Source: Roseisolibacter agri (GTDB lineage Bacteria; Gemmatimonadota; Gemmatimonadetes; Gemmatimonadales; Gemmatimonadaceae). From it: DNA of 64,000 nt. Positions 17,623 through 26,200 of the stretch are shown piece by piece (the stretch's first letter is position 1; every line of letters starts with the position of its first letter). The notes under the pieces are model-generated. The model worked only from the letters and a program-made list of their open reading frames with translations, was not told the DNA's origin and searched no databases. Position numbers and translations under genes: made by a program. The stretch is taken from the NCBI RefSeq assembly GCF_030159095.1, contig NZ_BRXS01000005.1, positions 186,001 to 250,000 on the forward strand, read 5' to 3'.

Positions 17623-18069
17623 ATGGCCACTCCCGTCCGCGTCCCGCAGGACACGTCGCGCGCCGACCTCGCGCTGCTCGTGCTGCGCGTGGTGATCGGC
17701 GGCATCGTGCTGGCGCACGGCGCGCAGAAGGCGTTCGTGTTCGGCTTGAGGGGCGTCAGCGGCGCGCTCGCGCAGATGGGCGCCCCGCTGCCCGCCCTCA
17801 CCGGGCCGCTGGTGACGCTGACGGAGCTGCTCGGCGGGCTGGCGCTGATCGTCGGGCTCCTGACGCGGCTGGCGGCGATCGGCGTGTCGCTCGACATGCT
17901 CGGCGCGATCCTGATCGTGCACCTGCCCGCGGGCTTCTTCCTCCCCAACGGGATGGAGTTCGTGCTCGCGCTGCTGGGGGCGTGCGTGACGCTCGCGATC
18001 GCGGGGCCGGGCGACTACTCGCTCGACTGGCTGCTCGCGGAGCGGCGGCGCAACGCGGCGCTGCGCTGA
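17623..18069 (+). CDS. DoxX family membrane protein
   Basis: 148 residues, four hydrophobic segments. The DoxX pattern is clear: [39 protein letters not shown] and [20 protein letters not shown]. Members are small quinone- or thiol-related membrane proteins of mostly undefined role. GGAGG precedes the ATG by about 7 bases. It lies 33 bp after the NiCoT-like gene and may share its transcript. Confidence 0.88.
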   Translation: MATPVRVPQDTSRADLALLVLRVVIGGIVLAHGAQKAFVFGLRGVSGALAQMGAPLPALTGPLVTLTELLGGLALIVGLLTRLAAIGVSLDMLGAILIVHLPAGFFLPNGMEFVLALLGACVTLAIAGPGDYSLDWLLAERRRNAALR

Positions 18070-18121
18070 CGTCTGCGACGCAGCGTCGAGCGCTGGCATC
18101 CGACGTCGCGCCCGTTCGGTT

Positions 18122-18263
18122 GGCCTATTGGGGAGGATACGGATGCTCCGGATGCGCCGGATCGTTCGGATCGCTCCACGCCGGCGCACGGGACGTCGCC
18201 ACCACGCGGGACGATCCGACGCATCCGCTTCATCCGGAGCATCCGTGTCCGCCCCAAATGCCA
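18122..18263. repeat. Class A intergenic hairpin repeat (copy A2)
   Basis: GGCCTATTGGGG at the left end pairs with CCCCAAATGCC at the right. Inside, ACGGATGCTCCGGATG pairs with CATCCGGAGCATCCGT, and CGGATCGCTCC matches GACGATCCG. The tip reads ACGGGACGTCGCCACCACG, the shared tip in inverted orientation. It is the first of two elements in the 384-bp gap between convergent DoxX and TonB-receptor genes. Confidence 0.8.
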
Positions 18264-18267
18264 AAGG

Positions 18268-18285
18268 GGTCCGGCGCGCCGGACC
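18268..18285. repeat. Perfect 18-bp palindromic linker GGTCCGGCGCGCCGGACC
   Basis: This palindrome joins hairpins A2 and E. The identical 18 bases occur again at 61034-61051 between hairpins C2 and A4, and shorter forms (CGGGTCCGGCGCG) follow other copies. In both places it adjoins CTGCAG and TTCGGG-type sequence. Confidence 0.8.
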
Positions 18286-18300
18286 CGAACTGGAACTGCA

Positions 18301-18419
18301 GCAAGGATGAAAGTCCGAGAACGTCTGATAACGACGGAGGGCTCCGCGTCGGGCGACGTTCCTCGCCACGACGTGGAGCCCTCCGCTGTCATCAGATCTT
18401 GTCAGACTTTCATCCTTGC
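18301..18419. repeat. Class E intergenic hairpin repeat (single copy)
   Basis: Outer arms GCAAGGATGAAAGTC (18301-18315) and GACTTTCATCCTTGC (18405-18419) are a perfect 15-bp inverted repeat. Inner arms GTCTGATAAC and CGGAGGGCTCC pair with GGAGCCCTCCG and TCATCAGATC. The tip contains GGGCGACGTTCCTCG, similar to the tip of classes A and B. It ends 35 bp before the TonB receptor stop. Confidence 0.8.
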
Positions 18420-18453
18420 CGATGCAGTTGCAGTTCCGCGGTCCGCGGGCGGA

Positions 18454-21030
18454 TCACGGCAGCCCGGGCTGGCCCGCCTGCGGCACCGACTCCTCCTGCG
18501 GACGCGGGCGGAGGCGCGGCGCCTGGCCGAAGTTCCAGCTGAAGTTCAGGAACGCGCCGCGGGCGCCGAAGCGGCGGTCCATCAGCTGGATCACGCGGCC
18601 GTCGCTGGCGTGGATCGTCCAGCCCATCGTCCCGAGCGGATCCATGATGCGGAGCGTCGCCGTCGCCTTGTCGCCGCGCAGCTTGTGGCGCACGGCCAGG
18701 TTCGTCATCAGGAAGCGCGACTGCGTGCCCTGCTCGGTCTTCATCTTCGCGCGGTACGAGCCGAACGCCTGCAGGTCCGTAGTCGGGAGGATCTTCCACG
18801 TCACGTTGGCGCGCGTCGCCCAGCCGAACGCCTTCACCGACGTGGCGTTCTCCAGGTTGGCCGCGTCCGTGCGGTTCTCGAAGACGCTCGCGCCGCCGAA
18901 GCCCGTGAGCTTGCCCGCGCGGAAGGTCAGGTTCGCGTCCGTGCCGTACGAGTCGCTCGTCGCCGCGTTCTGGAACGAGATGCGCAGGATGCCCGCCTCG
19001 TCCACGACGCCGATCTGACGCACCGCGTTGACCGTGTGGCGCAGGTAGGGCGTGATCTGCAGCGAGCCGAGGTTCCGCGGCAGCGACTGCTGGTAGCCCA
19101 GCTCGTACGAGTGCGTGTACTCCGGCTGCAGGCGCGGGTTGCCCTCGAAGACCGTCAGCGCGTCCTCGCGGAAGCCGAACGGGTTGAGCTGCTGCACGAA
19201 CGGGCGCTGGATGCGCTTCGAGTAGCTCGCCTTCAGCTGGCGCTGCGGGTCGAGGTTGTACGACACGATCGCGCTCGGGAACGCGCTCTTGTAGTCGTTG
19301 TCGTACGTCTTGTTCGTCGTGCGCAGGTCGAAGGTGCTGGCCGCCTGCTCCAGGCGCAGGCCGCCCTGCAGGTCGAACTTGCCCACGTTCTGGCTCAGCA
19401 CCGCGTAGCCGGCGTTGACCTGCTCGTCGTACGTGTAGGCGTTGCTGCGGGCGAGGTCCGCGCCGAGCGTGCCGCCCTGCACGCCCGTGGCGACGTCGAA
19501 GTCGCTCGTCTGGTGGCGGAACGTGCCCTTGTAGCCCGACTCGAGCTTCGTGCCCTTGCGCAGCTCGCGCGTCCAGTCGACCTGCGCGAAGGCGTTGGTG
19601 CTGCGCTCCTGCGTCTCGTTGGTCTCGAGGCCGGCCGGCGTGCCCGTTGACGCGCCCGTGCCGCTCAGCGTCTCGCGCGTGAACAGCACGTCGTTCTCGT
19701 CGCGGGTGTGGTTGACGCGCCCCTCGACCACGAGCTGGTTGGCGTTCGGCTTGACCGTGCGGCGCCAGGTGGCCGCGTAGTCCGCCATCAGGCCCCCCTG
19801 GTCCTGGTCGGTGAACTGGTTGCTGCGCGACGTGATCGCGCCCGCGCCGTCGACGTCGCGGTAGAAGCTCCCGTTCAGGCGCCCCATCGCGCGCTTGTTG
19901 AGCACGAGGTTGTTGCTGAACGTGTTCACCTTGTCGGCCTTGTACTCCGCCGTCAGCGTCGCGCTGTGCGACTGCGGGCGCATCACGCCGTCGAGGTCCG
20001 AGTCGAGCGAGCCCGGGAACGCCGACGACACGATGGCGCGCGTCGAGTAGCCCTCGACGGTGCGGCGGTCCTTCATGAAGCCGTAGCTCGAGAAGAACGT
20101 CCACCGGCCTTCCTGGTGGCCGAGGTTCCCGTTCGCGGTCATCTGGCGCGTGCTGCCGCCGCCGAACGAGAAGGCGCCGCTCGTCCCGAGGTCGGCCTCC
20201 TGCTTCAGCACGAGGTTGATGATGCCGGCCATCCCCTCGGGGTCGTTCTTGGCCGACGGGTTGGACACCACCTCGACCTTGGAGACGATGTTGGCCGGAA
20301 GCTGCGCGAGGAAGTTGCCGAGCTGCTCGCCGCGCATCGGCGTGACGCGGCCGTTGATCTGCACGACGACGCTGCTGTTGCCGCGCAGGCTCACCTTGTT
20401 GTCGCCGTCCACCTCGACCGCGGGGACGTTGCGCAGGACGTCGACGGCGGTGCCGCCGGACGTCGCGGGCATGTCCTTCACCGAGTACGCGTTCCGGTCC
20501 GGCGCCAGCGCCACCTCCTCGCGCTCGGCCTGCACCTGCACGCCGGAGAGCTGGGTCGGCGCGGGCTCCAGCGCCAGCCGCCCGAGGTCGATGCGCGGGT
20601 TGTCCGGCGTCACGACGACGTTCGTCTTCAGCAGCGGCGTGTAGCCGAGGGCGCGCAGGCGGACCGTGTAGCGGCCCGGCCGCAGCCCCTCGATGCGGAA
20701 GGTGCCGTCCGCCTTGGCCAGCGCGCCGCCCACGAGCGACGAGTCGGCGGCCGACCGGATGGTGACCGCGGCCGACGGGATGGCCTGGCCGCTGGTGGCG
20801 TTGAACGCGACGCCGCCGATCTGGCCGGGGCCCGCCGGGACCTGGGCGCGCGCGGCGGCGCCGGGACCGCCGGGGCCACCCGGACCACCCGGACGGGCGC
20901 CCGCCGGCGGAGCGCCGGCGCCGGGCGCGCGCTGCTGCTGGGCGGGCGGCTGGGCAGCGGGCTGCTGGGCGGCGAGCGTGGCGGGCGCCAGGAGGGCGAG
21001 CGCGGAGAGACGGCGACCGAGTGGACGCAT
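18454..21030 (-). CDS. TonB-dependent outer-membrane receptor with N-terminal carboxypeptidase-regulatory-like domain
   Basis: 858 residues. Signal peptide (RRLSALALLAPATLAAQ), then a low-complexity Pro/Gly/Ala stretch with GGPGGPGGPG, then a carboxypeptidase-regulatory-like beta domain (GGVAFNATSGQAIPSAAVTI, about residues 75-160). The plug follows (YSVKDMPATSGGTAVDVLRN and VSLRGNSSVVVQINGR), then a barrel ending in FLNFSWNFG. It matches the outer-membrane beta-barrel family related to TonB receptors. The imported ligand is unknown. No aromatic terminal residue closes the chain; a Pro/Arg/Gln tail of about 25 residues follows the last strand. Confidence 0.9.
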   Translation of the reverse strand: MRPLGRRLSALALLAPATLAAQQPAAQPPAQQQRAPGAGAPPAGARPGGPGGPGGPGAAARAQVPAGPGQIGGVAFNATSGQAIPSAAVTIRSAADSSLVGGALAKADGTFRIEGLRPGRYTVRLRALGYTPLLKTNVVVTPDNPRIDLGRLALEPAPTQLSGVQVQAEREEVALAPDRNAYSVKDMPATSGGTAVDVLRNVPAVEVDGDNKVSLRGNSSVVVQINGRVTPMRGEQLGNFLAQLPANIVSKVEVVSNPSAKNDPEGMAGIINLVLKQEADLGTSGAFSFGGGSTRQMTANGNLGHQEGRWTFFSSYGFMKDRRTVEGYSTRAIVSSAFPGSLDSDLDGVMRPQSHSATLTAEYKADKVNTFSNNLVLNKRAMGRLNGSFYRDVDGAGAITSRSNQFTDQDQGGLMADYAATWRRTVKPNANQLVVEGRVNHTRDENDVLFTRETLSGTGASTGTPAGLETNETQERSTNAFAQVDWTRELRKGTKLESGYKGTFRHQTSDFDVATGVQGGTLGADLARSNAYTYDEQVNAGYAVLSQNVGKFDLQGGLRLEQAASTFDLRTTNKTYDNDYKSAFPSAIVSYNLDPQRQLKASYSKRIQRPFVQQLNPFGFREDALTVFEGNPRLQPEYTHSYELGYQQSLPRNLGSLQITPYLRHTVNAVRQIGVVDEAGILRISFQNAATSDSYGTDANLTFRAGKLTGFGGASVFENRTDAANLENATSVKAFGWATRANVTWKILPTTDLQAFGSYRAKMKTEQGTQSRFLMTNLAVRHKLRGDKATATLRIMDPLGTMGWTIHASDGRVIQLMDRRFGARGAFLNFSWNFGQAPRLRPRPQEESVPQAGQPGLP

Positions 21031-21235
21031 GGGATGGCGAACGGCGACGGGTGGAGCGCACCGACGGCCCCGGAGGAGGGGCCGTGGGGTCGCGCGCAGG
21101 GTCCGGACTTCGACAGCCGGCCGCGCGCGGAGGGATGCCAGCGGACCCGTCGCCATACGCATCGTTGACAATCGGGATTCAGCGGGATGGTCCGCATGAC
21201 GAAATGCGAACAAACCCGGACCGTCCGGAAACGGC

Positions 21236-21268
21236 CGAGGGCCCGGGGATCCGCTCCCCGGGCCCTCG
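21236..21268 (-). terminator. 14-bp perfect GC hairpin downstream of the DUF6496 gene
   Basis: CGAGGGCCCGGGGA and TCCCCGGGCCCTCG pair around TCCGC, 47 bp past the stop of the minus-strand histone-like gene. No T tract follows on either strand. It is the only clear structure in the 284-bp gap before the TonB receptor start; the rest of that gap shows nothing recognisable. Confidence 0.6.
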
Positions 21269-21314
21269 ATCCGGCCCGCCGTCGGCCGGTCCCGCGACCG
21301 GTCGCTACGTCGGA

Positions 21315-21848
21315 TTACGACCGGGACGTGGCGCGCTTGCGGCCCCCGCCGCGCTTCGCGGCCGTCTTGCGCGTCGACTTCCGTGCGGTGGACTTCCGCG
21401 CGGTCGACTTCTTCGCGGTCGACTTCTTCGCGGTCGAGCGCTTGGTCGTCGACTTCCGCGCCGTCGACTTCTTCGCGGTCGACTTGCGCGCCGACGATTT
21501 CCTCGCGGTCGAGCGCTTCGCCGTCGACTTCTTCGCGGTGCCGCGCTTCGCAGTGCCGCGCTTCGCGGTGGACTTCTTCGCCGTCGACTTCCTCGCCGTC
21601 GACTTCCTCGCCGTCGACTTCTTCGCCGTCGACTTCTTCGCGCCGGTGCGCTTGCGCGGCACCTTGGCGCCCTCCTCGCGGGCCTCCGACAGGCCGATCG
21701 CGATCGCCTGCTCGCGGCTCGTGACGCGGCCGCCGTGTCCCGCCTTGCCGCGCTTCAGCGTGCCCGACTTCCGGCGCCGCATCGCGCTCGCCACCCGCTT
21801 GCCGGCGGCCTTCCCGTATCGACGTCCCGACGCTCGCTTCGTTGCCAT
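21315..21848 (-). CDS. DUF6496 protein with histone-H1-like lysine-rich tail
   Basis: 177 residues. The first 70 contain the DUF6496 core (GTLKRGKAGHGGRVTSREQA then IAIGLSEAREEGAKVP). The rest is about 18 tandem pentapeptides of the type KKSTA/RKSTA, ending in a KRGGGRKRATSRS tail. Such Lys/Ser/Thr/Ala tails resemble histone H1 and bacterial Hc1-like nucleoid proteins and should bind DNA non-specifically. GGGAGGAA just before ATG 21848 fixes the start. Role as a nucleoid or stress protein is inferred from composition only. Confidence 0.85.
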   Translation of the reverse strand: MATKRASGRRYGKAAGKRVASAMRRRKSGTLKRGKAGHGGRVTSREQAIAIGLSEAREEGAKVPRKRTGAKKSTAKKSTARKSTARKSTAKKSTAKRGTAKRGTAKKSTAKRSTARKSSARKSTAKKSTARKSTTKRSTAKKSTAKKSTARKSTARKSTRKTAAKRGGGRKRATSRS

Positions 21849-22005
21849 CGTTCCTCCCGCGTGCGGTGAGGCGTACGCCAGCTCGATCCGGCGCCGCGCG
21901 AGCGCGCGCCTTTGCAAACCGAGGGCCCGCGCGTCGCCGACCCGCGATTTTGTCGCCCGTCGAGCCTAACGCGTGTCGCAGCGGACCCGGAACTACGAAC
22001 GGCTT

Positions 22006-22125
22006 TGACAGGATTGGACGGATTGAACGGACACGATCGGATTACCTCCCATGTGGCGGCGACGCTCGATGCGCCGCGAGGAGCGTACATCCGATCTTGT
22101 CCGTCTAATCCGTCGTAATCCTGTC
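22006..22125. repeat. Class B intergenic hairpin repeat (copy B1)
   Basis: TTGACAGGATTGGACGGATT pairs with AATCCGTCGTAATCCTGTC; GAACGGACA pairs with TTGTCCGTC; GATCGGAT pairs with ATCCGATC. The tip GGCGGCGACGCTCGATGCGC (22055-22074) differs by one base from that of the class A copy at 61114-61133. A CAGTTCGGGTCCGGCGCG linker follows. It fills most of the 311-bp gap between the DUF6496 start and the aminotransferase stop. Confidence 0.8.
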
Positions 22126-22159
22126 CAATGCAGTTCGGGTCCGGCGCGTCGATGCCGCG

Positions 22160-23482
22160 CTACGCCACCGCCTCCAGCGCCGCGCGCAGCCGCGGCAGCA
22201 TCGCCGCGATCTCCGCGGGCGACACGGCGCCCACCGACATGCGGAACCACCCCGTGTCCTCCATCAGCCCGAACGCCTGGAACGGCACGATCGCCAGCCC
22301 CGCGGCCTCCAGCAGGTACTCGCGCACGTCCTCGTTCGTGCGCAGCACCGCGCCCGACGGCGTGCGGCGGCCCAGCAGCGCGAAGCGCACGCTGAGATAG
22401 ATCGCGCCCATCGGGGGGATGGCCTCGACGGCGAGGCCCGCGTCGCGCATCGCGCGCAGCCCGTCGTACAGCGCGTCCAGCCGCTGCCGCGCGCCGTCCA
22501 CGATCTGCCGCTGGTACGCGCGCACCTCCGCCGTCGCCGCCAGCACCTTCGCCGACGCCACCTGCTCCGCACGCGGCGCCCACGCGCCCACGTGGCCCAG
22601 CAGGTCGCTCATGCGCGCGATCACGTCCTTCGGGCCCGCCGCCCAGCCCACGCGCAGCCCCGTCGCCGCGAACGCCTTCGAGATCCCGTCGACGTAGATC
22701 GTGTAGTCCGCCATCTCCGGACGCAGCACCGTCGGCATCACGTGCCGCGTCTCGCCGAAGGTCAGCATCCAGTACACCTGGTCGTACATCAGGAAGAGCG
22801 CGCGCTCGCCCGTGGCGGCGCGGCGGCGGTTCTCCTCCAGCACCAGGTCGCACACGTCCGCCAGCGCGTCCGCCGTGAACGCGGTGCCCGCCGGGTTGAG
22901 CGGGGAGTTCAGCGCCAGCAGCCGCGCGCCCCGCAGCACGCCCGCCAGCGCGTCGCGCGATGGGAGGAACGCGTGCGCCGCGTCGCACTCCACCGCCACG
23001 CCGGTCGCGCCCGACAGGTGGCAGTAGTGGTTGTTGTTCCACGACGGCACCGGGTACACCACGCGGTCGCCCGGATCGACGACCGTGCGGTACGTCCCGT
23101 AGATCGCCGGCCGCGCGCCGCCCGTGATCAGCACCTGCTCGGCCGGATAGTCGAGGCCCAGCCACTCGCGGTAGAACGCGCTCACCGCCTCGCGCAGCGA
23201 CGCCACGCCCGCCGACGGCGGGTAGTTCGTCTCGCCGGCCAGCAGCGCCGCCTCGATCTCCGTCGCCAGGTGCGGCGGGATGCGGAACTCGCTCGGGCTG
23301 AAGTCGCCGACCGTGAGGTTGCACACCGGCGCGCCCGCCGCGACCATCGCACGGACCTCGCCGGCGATCTTCAGGATCTCCGAGCCGACCAGCGCGTCGG
23401 CCACGGCGGAGAGCCGCCGGCCAGGGCGCACGGCCGCGGTGGCCGTGCCGTGCGCGTCGAGGGTGGACGGTCCCGTGGGCAT
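22160..23482 (-). CDS. Class I/II PLP-dependent aminotransferase
   Basis: 440 residues. Fold-type I aminotransferase with NYPPSAGVASLREAVSAFY, the PAIYGTYRTVVDPGDRVVYP substrate/cofactor region, NSPLNPAGTAF (N of the PLP ring contact), YDQVYW and the Schiff-base lysine in GISKAFAATGLRVGW. It looks like an aspartate-type aminotransferase; the amino acid is not predictable. Start 23482 is chosen because upstream sequence in frame is the divergent promoter region and not conserved. The histidine kinase gene diverges from it, 142 bp away. Confidence 0.88.
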   Translation of the reverse strand: MPTGPSTLDAHGTATAAVRPGRRLSAVADALVGSEILKIAGEVRAMVAAGAPVCNLTVGDFSPSEFRIPPHLATEIEAALLAGETNYPPSAGVASLREAVSAFYREWLGLDYPAEQVLITGGARPAIYGTYRTVVDPGDRVVYPVPSWNNNHYCHLSGATGVAVECDAAHAFLPSRDALAGVLRGARLLALNSPLNPAGTAFTADALADVCDLVLEENRRRAATGERALFLMYDQVYWMLTFGETRHVMPTVLRPEMADYTIYVDGISKAFAATGLRVGWAAGPKDVIARMSDLLGHVGAWAPRAEQVASAKVLAATAEVRAYQRQIVDGARQRLDALYDGLRAMRDAGLAVEAIPPMGAIYLSVRFALLGRRTPSGAVLRTNEDVREYLLEAAGLAIVPFQAFGLMEDTGWFRMSVGAVSPAEIAAMLPRLRAALEAVA

Positions 23483-23624
23483 CGGCAGCGGTGGCTGGAG
23501 AGTGGGGGACGAGCGGCGCGATTCATCATTCTCGCACACTCCCCCCATTGGCGGCAGCGGCCACGGCGACGCATCGTGGACGTGCCCTCCGTCCGTCCAC
23601 GCGCACTCTCCCCTCCCGCTGTCG

Positions 23625-25370
23625 ATGGGACCCTGGCGGCTCCCGCCCCTCCGCTGGCCGACGCTGCTGCTGCTCGCGAGCGTCGCCCTCACCACCGTGG
23701 GAGTCGTCGAGGCGAACCGGGCGATCCGGTCGCACCGCGCGGTGGCCGAGCATGCGCTGCGGGACTACGCGGGCTTCGCGGCCTGGAGCTACCAGCAGCA
23801 CCTCCGCGAGAGCCTCGGCGCCGCCACGCAGGAGCTGCTGGGCGCGGTGAACCACGGCGAGGGGATGCACACGTCGCCGCGCGTGCCCGACGCGCGCGAG
23901 CTGGCGCACTACATCCCCATGGACGCGCAGTGCGGCTGCCACCGGCCGCGCCACGGCCCGAGCCCGGCGGTGTTCTTCGGGTGGAAGCTCGGCACCGACA
24001 CCCTGGGGCTGGGCGTGAACTCGCACGCCGATCCGATGGAAGGGTGGGAGGTCGACCGCCCGCTCGCGTACCCGGCCTCCGCCGACCGCCGCACGCCGTT
24101 CACGGCCGAGGAGCGCGCGTGGATCAACGACACGCTCACGCGGCACATCCGCCGGGGCGGCGATGTCGGACGCTTCCCGCTCGTGATCGCGCGGCTGGAC
24201 TCGGTGCCGCGCGTGCTGGTCTACACGCTGATGCCCACCGCGTGGGGTGACACGCTGGTCTACGGCGCGGAGTACTCGCGCGGCGCCTTCGCGGGGATGC
24301 TGCGCCGCGTGATGAACGACCGCGGGCTCCTGCCGGAGGCGTTCACGCGCGGGCGCGCGGCCACGGAGGTCGTGCACCTGCAGGTGGACGACGCCACCGG
24401 CGCCACGCTGTTCGCCTCCGCGCCGGTGCGCGACTGGACGCTCGACGACAGCACGCGCCTGCCGCCCGGCGTGGGCTCGCTGCGCGTGCGCGCGCAGATC
24501 CAGCCGGCGCTCGCCGGCACGCTGGTCATCGGCGGGCTGCCGCGCTCGCGGCTCCCGTTCCTGGTGGGGCTGCTCTCGGTCGCCGCCGCGCTGTCGCTGG
24601 TGGCCGTCGGGCAGATCCGCCGCGAGGGCGAGCTGGCGCGCATGCGCGGCGACTTCGTCGACAGCATCTCGCACGAGCTGCGCACGCCGCTGGCGCAGAT
24701 GCGCCTCTACCTCGAGACGCTGCGGCTGGGCCGCTTCACGACCGAGGCGCAGCGCGCGCGCTCGCTGGACAACGTGGAGCGCGAGACGATGCGGCTGGGC
24801 CAGCTCGTCGAGCGCGTGCTGCGCTTCTCGCGCCTCGGCCGCGACGACGACGGCGCCCGCGCGCCGGTGGACGTCGGCGACGAGGTGACGCGCATCGTCG
24901 GCGAGTTCGCGCCACTGGCGGCCGCGCGCCGCGCGCAGCTCGCGGTGGACGCCGCGCGGGTGCCCGTGCTGCGGCTGCGACCGTCCGCGCTGCGCCACCT
25001 CCTGCTCAACCTGCTGGACAACGCCGTGAAGTACGGGCCGGTGGGCCAGACGGTGCGCGTGCGGCTGCGCCACGCCGACGGCGCCCTGCGGCTCGAGGTG
25101 ACGGACGAGGGCTCCGGCGTTCCCGCGAACGAGCGCGAGAGCGTGTGGAAGCCCTACCAGCGTGGGCGCACGGTGGGACACACCGCGGGCAGCGGCATCG
25201 GCCTCGCGGTGGTGCGCGACGTCGCGGCGCAGCACGGCGGCCGCGCCTTCATCGAGGCGACGCCAGACGGGCGCGGCGCGACGTTCGTGGTCGTGCTCCC
25301 GGTCGATCCGGCCGACGCCGTCGAGTCGACCGTCGCGTCGCACACGGCACCCGAGCCGGTGCACGGCTGA
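23625..25370 (+). CDS. Membrane sensor histidine kinase
   Basis: 581 residues. TM1 (PTLLLLASVALTTVGVV) near residue 15 and TM2 (FLVGLLSVAAALSLVAVG) near residue 310 bracket a periplasmic sensor of about 280 residues. The kinase core has the H box with His350 (SISHELRTPLAQM), N box (LLNLLDNAVKYGP), G1 (DEGSGVP) and G2 (GSGIGLAVV). The sensor region holds CGCHRPRHG, a Cys/His cluster that might bind metal or heme, though it is not a CxxCH site. The response regulator starts within the stop codon (TGATG), so they are a pair. Confidence 0.92.
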   Translation: MGPWRLPPLRWPTLLLLASVALTTVGVVEANRAIRSHRAVAEHALRDYAGFAAWSYQQHLRESLGAATQELLGAVNHGEGMHTSPRVPDARELAHYIPMDAQCGCHRPRHGPSPAVFFGWKLGTDTLGLGVNSHADPMEGWEVDRPLAYPASADRRTPFTAEERAWINDTLTRHIRRGGDVGRFPLVIARLDSVPRVLVYTLMPTAWGDTLVYGAEYSRGAFAGMLRRVMNDRGLLPEAFTRGRAATEVVHLQVDDATGATLFASAPVRDWTLDDSTRLPPGVGSLRVRAQIQPALAGTLVIGGLPRSRLPFLVGLLSVAAALSLVAVGQIRREGELARMRGDFVDSISHELRTPLAQMRLYLETLRLGRFTTEAQRARSLDNVERETMRLGQLVERVLRFSRLGRDDDGARAPVDVGDEVTRIVGEFAPLAAARRAQLAVDAARVPVLRLRPSALRHLLLNLLDNAVKYGPVGQTVRVRLRHADGALRLEVTDEGSGVPANERESVWKPYQRGRTVGHTAGSGIGLAVVRDVAAQHGGRAFIEATPDGRGATFVVVLPVDPADAVESTVASHTAPEPVHG

Positions 25371-26074
25371 TGGCGCGCATCCTGGTGGTCGAGGACAACC
25401 TCCCGCTGGCCGAGGGGATCGCGTACAACCTCGAGCACGAGCGCCACGAGGCGCGCATCGCCGAGGACGGGCGCGCGGGGCTGGAGGCGGTGCGCGCGTG
25501 GTCGCCCGATCTCGTCATCCTCGACCTGATGCTGCCGGAGCTCGACGGCTACCAGGTGCTGCAGGCGATCCGGAAGGAGCGCAACGCGGTGCCCGTCATC
25601 ATCCTCACCGCGCGCGGCGAGGAGGCCGACAAGGTGCGCGGCTTCCGCCTGGACGCCGACCAGTACGTCACCAAGCCGTTCGGCGTGCTGGAGCTGATCG
25701 AGCGCGTCAACGCGCTGCTGCGGCGCGCGGCCGCGCGGGCGCCGGTCGCCGCGCCGGCGCACCTGATCCGCTTCGGCGACGTGGTGGTGGACACCGCCGC
25801 GCGCACCGTCACGCGGGGCGGGCGCCCGTGTGCGCTCACGCCCAAGGCGTTCGAGCTGCTGCTGGCGCTCATCCACCGCGACGGCGCGGTCGCCACGCGC
25901 GTCGAGCTGCTGACGGAGGTGTGGGGCTACGGCGCGTTCGTGCTGTCGCGGACGGTCGACTCGCACGTCGCGGAGCTGCGCCGCAAGCTGGAGGTCGATC
26001 CCGCGCACCCGCGCCACATCGTCACGGTGTGGAAGTCGGGCTACCGCTTCGACGCGGCGCCGCGGACGTCCTGA
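25370..26074 (+). CDS. OmpR/PhoB-family response regulator
   Basis: 234 residues. Receiver domain with phospho-acceptor Asp52 (VILDLMLPELDG), acidic pocket VEDN, Thr80 (IILTARG) and Lys102 (YVTKPFG). The C-terminal winged helix (ALTPKAFELLLALIHRDGAV, LTEVWGYG, RTVDSHVAELRRKLE, TVWKSGYRF) is of the OmpR type. It is translated from an ATG overlapping the kinase stop codon and is the cognate regulator of that kinase. Targets are not visible, though the sulfur operon starts 127 bp downstream on the same strand. Confidence 0.95.
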   Translation: MARILVVEDNLPLAEGIAYNLEHERHEARIAEDGRAGLEAVRAWSPDLVILDLMLPELDGYQVLQAIRKERNAVPVIILTARGEEADKVRGFRLDADQYVTKPFGVLELIERVNALLRRAAARAPVAAPAHLIRFGDVVVDTAARTVTRGGRPCALTPKAFELLLALIHRDGAVATRVELLTEVWGYGAFVLSRTVDSHVAELRRKLEVDPAHPRHIVTVWKSGYRFDAAPRTS

Positions 26075-26200
26075 GACGTCCTAGGACGTCACAGTTCCCG
26101 CACAAGCTCGGCATCCGGCTTCCACCACTCCCGCCGGCGTTCGCGGCATCGTGGGCCTGCGCACCGCACACCGCGGCGCACCACCCCGACGGGAGCCCCG

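Noticed and set aside
21383-21724. Plus-strand Ser/Arg/Thr-rich frame opposite the histone-like gene
   Set aside because: Antisense of the lysine repeat; no ribosome site, and the minus-strand frame has a perfect SD and a DUF6496 core.
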